DNA from: Candidatus Manganitrophaceae bacterium
Lineage (GTDB): Bacteria > Nitrospirota > Nitrospiria > SBBL01 > Manganitrophaceae
Reading direction: 5' to 3'
Length of the DNA: 13,049 nucleotides
Assembly (NCBI GenBank): GCA_004297235.1
Contig: SCUR01000286.1
Location: 1-13,049, forward strand
Numbering within the stretch: position 1 is the first letter of the stretch; each line of letters begins with the position of its first letter. Under the pieces are notes generated by a model. That model did no database searches. It saw nothing but the letters and a program-made list of their open reading frames with translations, and was not told where the DNA came from. Positions 7,567 through 13,049 of the stretch are shown here, in pieces. The translations under genes and the position numbers were made by a program.

Positions 7567-8816
7567 CCATGATCGCCCTTTTCATTTACATCATCGGAAC
7601 CTATTTCCCTCTCATCTACACCTATGTGCCGTTGCTGGGAGCGTTGAAGGTCGTATTGGTGGCCGGGATTGTCCTCGTGTTCGGTTTTATCGGAACGTAC
7701 GGTCAGTATCGCAATCCCACCGCTTACAAAAATTCGATCGTTTATTGTTGGGTCATTTTTTTGGCGTTCATGATGTTTGGGATCTTCGTCTCTCTCGATA
7801 AAGGGATGACGCTTGACGCGTTCCTGGCGAACCTTAAAGTCTTTTTCATCTTTCTGGTGATGATTAAGATCGTCGATTCTCTGGAGAAACTGGAGCGGGT
7901 CCTCGCCGTCTTTACCCTTTGCGGCGTTGGGATGGGAATCAGCGCTATCTACAATTATGTGTTCGGCACCGAAACATTGACCGGCGGCCATAAATTGTCG
8001 GACACATACAGAGCTATCGCGCTTAGGGGTGGGCTTTTTGGCGACCCGAACGATTTGGCGCTTCTGTTCAATTCTGTTTTGCCGTTTGCAATTTATTTTC
8101 TTCTGGTTAAGGAAAAGAAGACAATCCATTTACTGGGGGTCGTCATTCTTGTCTTGGGAACCATGCTCAGTTATTCAAGGGCCGGGTTCCTGGGGCTGTG
8201 CGTCACCGGCTTGATGTTCCTCTTCTTTTTCAAGGTTCGAATGAAATATTTCGTTTACTTATTGGCGTTTGCAATTCTGTTTTGGTCTTTCGCGCCGGAA
8301 AGCTACAAGGAACGAATCAGGTCGATCACTGCGTGGGAGGTCGATGAGGAGACCGGCAAGACCGGCACCCGGATGGATGCCTGGAAGGATGGGCTGGTTG
8401 CAGGGCTGGAACATCCCATATTGGGAGTCGGGGCCGGTGCGAGCGTCTATGTGAACGGGACGAGGCTGCAGGATTGGCATCAGACGCACAATGCGTTCGT
8501 ACAGGTCTTCATTGAAATCGGAACGATCGGGTTCGCTATTTACCTTTCTCTGTTTGTCCTCCCCTATAAACAATATAAGCGCTATTCCAGAAACATCGAT
8601 AAAAGGAAGATGCATCAATTGGATATCCTCTACAAAATGATTATCATCAGTCTTGTGGCGTTTGCCTCAACCGCTTTCTTTACGCCGAACGCATACTCTC
8701 CGCTGCTCTTCATGCTGACGGCGCTGGCGGTGATCGGATCGGAAGCGATGAAAAAAGAATCGAATGCGCTCAAGGTCTCTGCGGCCCGGGTGCTGGTTCC
8801 TCAAGCGACGGGATAG
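7563..8816 (+). CDS. Multi-pass O-antigen ligase/polymerase-like protein (Wzy_C family)
   Basis: Integral inner-membrane protein of 417 residues with about ten to twelve hydrophobic helices. It carries Wzy_C-type (PF04932-like) features: FGDPNDLAL (159-167) before a helix, SYSRAGFLG (203-211), then a large periplasmic loop with GTRMDAWKDG (268-277), HPILGVGAGA (284-293) and HQTHNAF (306-312), followed by a helix starting IEIGTIGF. The arginine of YSRAG and the loop histidine are in places important in characterised ligases. The family includes O-antigen ligases (WaaL), Wzy polymerases and protein O-glycosylation ligases, and sequence alone rarely separates them. The start ATG 7563 overlaps the previous stop (ATGA), suggesting coupling. 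ATG 7569 is an alternative. Next to an ABC exporter, a ligase role seems more likely than polymerisation, but that is inference. Confidence 0.87.
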   Translation: MTMIALFIYIIGTYFPLIYTYVPLLGALKVVLVAGIVLVFGFIGTYGQYRNPTAYKNSIVYCWVIFLAFMMFGIFVSLDKGMTLDAFLANLKVFFIFLVMIKIVDSLEKLERVLAVFTLCGVGMGISAIYNYVFGTETLTGGHKLSDTYRAIALRGGLFGDPNDLALLFNSVLPFAIYFLLVKEKKTIHLLGVVILVLGTMLSYSRAGFLGLCVTGLMFLFFFKVRMKYFVYLLAFAILFWSFAPESYKERIRSITAWEVDEETGKTGTRMDAWKDGLVAGLEHPILGVGAGASVYVNGTRLQDWHQTHNAFVQVFIEIGTIGFAIYLSLFVLPYKQYKRYSRNIDKRKMHQLDILYKMIIISLVAFASTAFFTPNAYSPLLFMLTALAVIGSEAMKKESNALKVSAARVLVPQATG

Positions 8817-8822
8817 AGTGAA

Positions 8823-10001
8823 ATGAATGCCAAGAATCGGCCATCGTTGGGGGAAAAAAAGAAGATCGTCACGGTGATCAGACACCCGACTGGGGGGGAA
8901 CGGACCTACCTCAAGTATACCTACAAGCGTTTGGACAGGAACAAGTACCATTTCATCGTCTTGACGATTCGCGCCGAAGAGATCGGTCAGTTAAAACAGG
9001 ATCTGAAGGAGCTCTCTTCCGAATTCGTCGAGATGGAGAAATTCAATCTTTCTTTTTTTTACCGTCTCTTTCGAATGCTCTTTAAGCGAGAAGCGCATCT
9101 GATTCACTCGCAAGGTTACGCATGCGGGGTTCTCTCCTCTTTCCTCAATTTATTTTTTAGGGTCCCGCACGTCATTACCTTTCATGGAACCTTCGACAGT
9201 CAGGCGTTTAGAGGACGATTTGCCTTCATTCGTAAAAAGATCATTCAGTTCCTCCTTTCCCGGGCCGACTATATCAATGTGGTAAGCGAGGATGCCAAGG
9301 CGAACCTGATCGAATACTTCCCCGGAATGAGACGACACCTCCCCAAAATTGTCGTGATTGAGAACGGAATCGACGTCGGTTTTTTCAGGGAGGAGTTGAA
9401 GGGGCAAAAGAAACTGTCGGAGATTAAGGGGATCGACGAAGATTCATTCGTCATCGGCTATTTGGGAAGGTATATGCCGGAGAAAGGCTTTCCCGTTCTG
9501 ATCGATGCGATTGAGCGACTCGCGAAAACTCCGGCACCGATCAAAAATCTCAAAGTGCTTGCGCTCGGCTGGGGATCGTTTATCCGGGAATATCAGGCGC
9601 TGATTAAAGAAAAAGGGCTCGCAGATCATTTTGTTTTTATCGAATTTCAACCGGATGTGCGGTGGATTTTAAGACAGATCGACGTTCTTGTGATCCCCTC
9701 ATTACGCGAAGCGTTCGGATTGGTTGCGCTCGAAGGTCTCGTTTCCGGCACCCCGATCATCGCCTCCGACTGCGTCGGTCTGCGGGAGGTTCTAAGGGGA
9801 ACTCCCGCCCGCATGGTGAAAGCGGGTGATCCGAAAGATTTGGCGAATGCCATTTTGGATATGAGAGCGAACCCGGAGAGGGAGCGATTCATCCGTTTCA
9901 TCCCGGAAGTGGTGAAAAGATTTGACGTCGGAGTGACTGCGGAAAAACTGGACGTGCTGTTTCAACGCGCAGGGCAAAAGCAGGGTGAGACGGCCGGATG
10001 A
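8823..10001 (+). CDS. Family 4 glycosyltransferase (GT-B fold)
   Basis: Glycosyltransferase of 392 residues using a nucleotide sugar in the cytoplasm. The N-domain contains TVIRHPTGGERTYL (17-30) and HSQGYACGVLSS (95-106), then VITFHGTF (117-124). The C-domain begins with VIENGIDVGFF (178-188) and has GYLGRYMPEKGF (212-223), then PSLREAFGLVALEGL (292-306) with the E-x7-E pair E296/E304 typical of retaining GT4 enzymes, and GTPIIAS (309-315). The start is 6 bp after the ligase-like gene, with only a weak GAGTGA site. The first 240 bases contain several homopolymer runs: five G then seven A at 8849-8860, seven G at 8892-8898, eight T at 9053-9060. The stop overlaps the next start as ATGA. Family is certain, sugar specificity is not. 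Confidence 0.92.
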   Translation: MNAKNRPSLGEKKKIVTVIRHPTGGERTYLKYTYKRLDRNKYHFIVLTIRAEEIGQLKQDLKELSSEFVEMEKFNLSFFYRLFRMLFKREAHLIHSQGYACGVLSSFLNLFFRVPHVITFHGTFDSQAFRGRFAFIRKKIIQFLLSRADYINVVSEDAKANLIEYFPGMRRHLPKIVVIENGIDVGFFREELKGQKKLSEIKGIDEDSFVIGYLGRYMPEKGFPVLIDAIERLAKTPAPIKNLKVLALGWGSFIREYQALIKEKGLADHFVFIEFQPDVRWILRQIDVLVIPSLREAFGLVALEGLVSGTPIIASDCVGLREVLRGTPARMVKAGDPKDLANAILDMRANPERERFIRFIPEVVKRFDVGVTAEKLDVLFQRAGQKQGETAG

Positions 10002-10735
10002 ATCAAGATATGAAATTTGATCTTCATATTCACTCTCATAAGTCCTACGATTCCGTGGCGTCGGTGCAGAACATCATCCGCAACGCGAAAAGGCAGGGGT
10101 TGAGCGGCATTGCCATGACCGACCATGAAGTGCTCGCCTCGGAGGATGTTGTCGATCTGGCGAAAGAAAACAACATCTGGATCATCCGGGGGATTGAGGC
10201 GAAAACGGACATCGGCGATATCATCGGGCTCTTCGTCTCAAAAGAGATAAAAAGTAGGAAGGCCGACATTTTAATTGATGAAATTCATGATCAAGGGGGG
10301 ATCGCGATTCTGGCCCATCCATTTAAATATATGAAGCGGATCGATCATTATCCGACGAAATTAATCGAGAAAATGGATGCGATTGAAGTCGTCAATGCGC
10401 GTTGGGAAGATCTTCGTCTTTTTCCGAAAAATCAGATGGTCCATAAATTATTATCGGCCGTGCAGGGTCGGAGCGCCGGAAGCGATTCTCATTTTCCGCT
10501 CGAGGTCGGAAGAGCCTACTGGACGACCCCGCCTCTTTCCTCTCCCGAAGAATTGAAAGAGAGCATCCGCGCCAACAAGGGGGAAGCGATCTCCGCCTCT
10601 TTTTCGAAATGGTTGGACGGTCCCAGTCAGTTTGTAAAGTTCTTAAAAAAGCCGACATTAAAACAGATTGCCCGGATGGCGTATTGGTCCTCGAGACGGG
10701 TGGTTGTTGGAAAGAGAACCATTCCAAATGAATAA
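9998..10735 (+). CDS. PHP-domain metal-dependent phosphoesterase
   Basis: A 245-residue protein that is almost entirely a PHP domain, a multi-metal phosphoesterase fold. Metal-ligand motifs appear in order: DLHIHSHKSYDS (8-19, with H10, H12 and D18), MTDHE (40-44), GIEAKT (65-70, E67), LAHPFK (106-111, H107), and GSDSHF (161-166, D163/H165). The opening resembles YciV-type nucleotide phosphatases more than the CpsB/YwqE tyrosine phosphatases that regulate capsule synthesis, whose first motif differs. After the metal sites there is a basic tail of about 50 residues. ATG 9998 overlaps the previous stop. ATG 10010 is a second candidate but lacks its own ribosome site, whereas AGGGTGAG lies before 9998. 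The gene overlaps the ATP-grasp gene by 8 bp. Substrate unknown: a sugar or nucleotide phosphate, or a regulatory phosphate. Confidence 0.88.
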   Translation: MNQDMKFDLHIHSHKSYDSVASVQNIIRNAKRQGLSGIAMTDHEVLASEDVVDLAKENNIWIIRGIEAKTDIGDIIGLFVSKEIKSRKADILIDEIHDQGGIAILAHPFKYMKRIDHYPTKLIEKMDAIEVVNARWEDLRLFPKNQMVHKLLSAVQGRSAGSDSHFPLEVGRAYWTTPPLSSPEELKESIRANKGEAISASFSKWLDGPSQFVKFLKKPTLKQIARMAYWSSRRVVVGKRTIPNE

Positions 10736-11894
10736 ACGGCCGCTGGAGGGGATCAAAGTTTTAACGACCGATCCGGAAAAGCGGATCGGGCTCTATGCCG
10801 TCCGGTATCTCGGGCGGGCGGGGGCTGAGGTCAGCAGCATCGGAGAGCGGAATGAGGCGAAAGAGCCGATCGGTTTTTTATCCAAGTATCTGAAAACGAA
10901 AATCGAAACGAACGGAGGAAACTTTTTACTTCAGCTTAAAGATTATTTGATCAAGCATTCGCGGGAATACGACCTGATCCACCCGATTGATATTTCGAAA
11001 ATGCTCTGTGTTTTGGATACCGACAAGGAGTTTCATCTCAATGGCAGGTACCTCCTTCCGAAAAGAGAGAGCCTCGTCATCGCGGATAACAAGGAGTTGC
11101 TGGCGAAGCATGCGCACGACGTGGGGTTAAATTGTCCGAAGACCTTTTCTCGAATCGCTCCGGAGGAGATTAAAGATCTTTCCGCCGAGCTGACCTATCC
11201 GTCGATCATCAAATTCAGAGGAGATAACCGGGAGACGCATTGGAGTCCGGAGGAGCGTTACAGCATCGTCGATTCGCCCGAGAAATTGGTCTCTGAATAC
11301 CGGCGAATGCATGAAATCGAAAGATACCCGGTCATTCAGGAATACATTCGGGGAGGAGGGTTCGGATATTTCGCCCTTTTCGACCGAAACAGGAAGTTAA
11401 AAGCCCAGTTTTGCCATGAGAGAATCAGGGAATATCCGATTGCCGGCGGCCCGAGCAGTTGCTGCGAGAGCGTCTATGATCCTGATTTAATCCAAATCGG
11501 AAAAACATTGGTAGAATCATTGGAATGGACCGGTTTGGCGATGGTGGAGTTTAAGTTTGACGAGGCGCGCAAACAGTATTTTATCATCGAAATCAATCCG
11601 CGCTATTGGGGGTCATTGCCGTTGGCGGTGGAAAGCGGGGTGAATTTTCCTCTCTTGCACGCGCAATCGGCCCTGGAGATCGATTATGAGCCGGTGCTCG
11701 AATACCAGGTCGGAGTTCGACTTCGCTTTCTTGATAAAGATCTAAAATCGATCCTGAGTCACATGAGGTCGGATAAAACAAACGCTCGAAAGAAGATGAG
11801 TCTCTTCCTGGAGGTTTTTAATCCGTTTATCAAAGAGGGGTTTATCGCTTTTGATGACCTCGGCCCCTTGTTGAGAAGCGTGTTCCCTAAATAG
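10728..11894 (+). CDS. ATP-grasp ligase (carbamoyl-phosphate-synthase-like / carboxylate-amine ligase)
   Basis: A 388-residue enzyme expected to activate a carboxylate as an acyl phosphate and join it to an amine or similar nucleophile. The N-terminal preATP-grasp region (about 1-115) runs from a first strand KVLTTD (10-15) to YDLIHPIDIS (81-90). The ATP-grasp core follows: IADNKELLAKHAHDVGLNCP (118-137), a strand with K163 (SIIKFRGD), the hinge VIQEYIRGGGFGY (202-214), and the metal-binding end with E274 (AMVEFKFD) and IIEINPRYWGS (286-296, E288/N290). It is complete and looks catalytically intact. ATG 10728 overlaps the PHP stop as ATGAATAA. An earlier in-frame ATG at 10668 would only read through PHP coding sequence. 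It resembles the poorly described COG3919-type carboligases. Neither substrate can be deduced. Confidence 0.88.
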   Translation: MNKRPLEGIKVLTTDPEKRIGLYAVRYLGRAGAEVSSIGERNEAKEPIGFLSKYLKTKIETNGGNFLLQLKDYLIKHSREYDLIHPIDISKMLCVLDTDKEFHLNGRYLLPKRESLVIADNKELLAKHAHDVGLNCPKTFSRIAPEEIKDLSAELTYPSIIKFRGDNRETHWSPEERYSIVDSPEKLVSEYRRMHEIERYPVIQEYIRGGGFGYFALFDRNRKLKAQFCHERIREYPIAGGPSSCCESVYDPDLIQIGKTLVESLEWTGLAMVEFKFDEARKQYFIIEINPRYWGSLPLAVESGVNFPLLHAQSALEIDYEPVLEYQVGVRLRFLDKDLKSILSHMRSDKTNARKKMSLFLEVFNPFIKEGFIAFDDLGPLLRSVFPK

Positions 11895-11909
11895 GTCTAA
11901 ACATAACCG

Positions 11910-13049
11910 ATGAGTCAGCGTCTTAAAATATTATTTCTCACGAATCGAAGCCCTTTGCCGATCACCGACGGTCAATCGAGGCGGACCTATAACATCTTGA
12001 AGGGGTTGGCGGAGCGGCACGAGGTTTATCTCCTCTCCCTTCAAAATCCGGACGAACCGTTGGATGAAAAGAGCCTCCTCGGTCTAAAATCGATTTGTGC
12101 CCATGTCGAGCTCCATCCGGGGCCGTCGAAGAAGGTCGGTTTCTCAATGGCGGTCCGTCTGCTGGGGAGCCTGTTTTCGCTCGATCCGTATACGATTTGG
12201 CGGCACTATTCCCGGTCGTACCTCGACAGAATTCATGCGCTTGTCGATACGTTTCAGTTCGATCTGGTTCACTGCGACATTTTGCCTCTTGCTTACACGA
12301 TGAGAAGCGTCCACGGTGTGCCGAAGGTTTTCACCGACCACGACGTCAGTTACCTGAAAGCGTTCCGGATGGCTCAACAGAGCGGCAACCCCTTTTTCAA
12401 GCTATTTTTATCTCTGGAAGCGATCAAGGTGAAACGGTTGGAGAGCAGAATTTTTAAAGAGGTGGACATCGGGATCGCCGTCTCCGAAGTGGATAAAAAA
12501 GCGTTGATGGCATTGTGCCCGGAAGGAAAGATCGAGGTCGTGGAGAACGGGGTCGATACAAAAGAGTTTAAGCCGGTTTCTCAAGAGGTCGTGGAGAACT
12601 CGCTGGTCTGGGTCGGAGGGTTCGACAATTATCCGAACCGGGAAGGAATTTACTTTTTCTTGGAAGAGGTTTATCCGCTCATTCGGGAGAATGTCCCCGG
12701 CGTCCGCATCGATCTGGTAGGAGGGGGGGTGACCCCTCGTTTAAGAGAAATCGCGTCGGCCGATCCGTCGATCCACATCGCCGGCTATGTAAACGACCCT
12801 TTACCTTACATTCAAAAGGCGGCTCTGTTCATCGTCCCGATCTTAAGCGGAAGCGGCACCCGTCTCAAGCTCTTGGAGGCGATGGCCGCAGGAAAAGCGA
12901 TTGTGACGACCCGTGTCGGTTGCGAAGGGATCGAGGGGGTGAATCGGAAGCATTATCTCATCGCCGATGAATCGTCCGATTTTGCAAAATACGTCGCCGA
13001 AATTTTAAAAGATGCAAACCTCCGCCTGCACCTCGGCGCCCATGCAAGA
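11910..13049 (+). CDS. Family 4-like glycosyltransferase, 3' end outside the window
   Basis: Open from ATG 11910 to the last base, 380 codons without a stop, so the end lies beyond the window. The N-domain begins ILFLTNRSPLPITDG (7-21) followed by SRRTYNILKGLA, a pattern shared by many exopolysaccharide glycosyltransferases. Then come FDLVHCDILPLA (117-128) and FTDHDVSYLKAF (141-152). The C-domain has VENGVDTKEF (211-220), VWVGGFDNYPNREG (233-246), VGGGVTPRL and the strongly diagnostic SGSGTRLKLLEAMAAGKAIV (313-332). This last pattern is frequent in the exosortase (PEP-CTERM/EpsH)-associated sugar transferase group, so membership there is possible but not shown. An in-frame TAA at 11904 limits the start. 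No good ribosome site is seen, only AGGT at 11893. It follows the ATP-grasp gene by 15 bp. Donor sugar unknown. Confidence 0.88.
   Translation, partial: MSQRLKILFLTNRSPLPITDGQSRRTYNILKGLAERHEVYLLSLQNPDEPLDEKSLLGLKSICAHVELHPGPSKKVGFSMAVRLLGSLFSLDPYTIWRHYSRSYLDRIHALVDTFQFDLVHCDILPLAYTMRSVHGVPKVFTDHDVSYLKAFRMAQQSGNPFFKLFLSLEAIKVKRLESRIFKEVDIGIAVSEVDKKALMALCPEGKIEVVENGVDTKEFKPVSQEVVENSLVWVGGFDNYPNREGIYFFLEEVYPLIRENVPGVRIDLVGGGVTPRLREIASADPSIHIAGYVNDPLPYIQKAALFIVPILSGSGTRLKLLEAMAAGKAIVTTRVGCEGIEGVNRKHYLIADESSDFAKYVAEILKDANLRLHLGAHAR

Noticed and set aside
7443..8129. Minus-strand open frame of 228 codons opposite the Wzy_C gene
   Set aside because: Its highly charged translation is the usual complement of a hydrophobic membrane-protein sequence. 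No motif.
12095..12457. Plus-strand frame of 120 codons near the right end
   Set aside because: It overlaps the long frame starting at 11910, which carries clear glycosyltransferase motifs. This one has none.

Overview
The window is an almost gap-free, all plus-strand block of surface-polysaccharide genes, eleven in total, both end genes cut by the window edge. An ABC-type glycan exporter whose ATPase carries a C-terminal glycan-binding-type domain, together with an O-antigen ligase/polymerase-like membrane protein, points to a Gram-negative (diderm) bacterium. Composition is moderate GC by eye. There is no rRNA, tRNA or informational gene, so the taxon cannot be fixed. A Nitrospirota- or deltaproteobacteria-like environmental genome is only a guess.

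Layout. 1-541: end of the ABC-2 permease (Wzm). 559-1812: ATPase Wzt with its extra C-terminal domain. 1813-1965: the only sizeable non-coding gap (153 bp), with two hairpin-capable inverted repeats and no convincing promoter. 1966-3861: AsnB-type glutamine amidotransferase (true start at the ATG-TGC that gives the catalytic Cys2). 3893-5044: membrane-anchored family 2 glycosyltransferase. 5057-6160: UDP-GlcNAc 2-epimerase (WecB/MnaA). 6166-7566: GT4-like glycosyltransferase. 7563-8816: multi-pass Wzy_C/WaaL-like protein. 8823-10001: second GT4 glycosyltransferase. 9998-10735: PHP-domain metal phosphoesterase. 10728-11894: ATP-grasp ligase. 11910 to the right edge: third GT4-like glycosyltransferase, open to the end of the window.

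How they may work together. The epimerase supplies UDP-ManNAc. The GT2 and three GT4-like enzymes build an oligo- or polysaccharide. Wzm/Wzt export it, with Wzt's C-terminal domain probably reading the finished non-reducing end. The Wzy_C protein would ligate it to lipid A-core or another acceptor, or polymerise it. The AsnB-like and ATP-grasp enzymes both do carboxyl-activation chemistry. With the PHP enzyme they are the least explained part, and could decorate the glycan or its precursor with amide groups or an amino compound. Genes from 1966 onward are separated by 31 bp or less, and three junctions overlap (ATGA, ATGA, ATGAATAA), so they very likely form one translationally coupled operon that continues past the right edge.

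Not seen here: an initiating phosphoglycosyltransferase, a Wzx flippase, a sugar-nucleotide dehydrogenase, a chain-capping methyltransferase or kinase, an exosortase, insertion sequences, CRISPR arrays or RNA genes. The best candidates for something new are the PHP/ATP-grasp pair and the combination of an ABC-type exporter with a Wzy_C protein.
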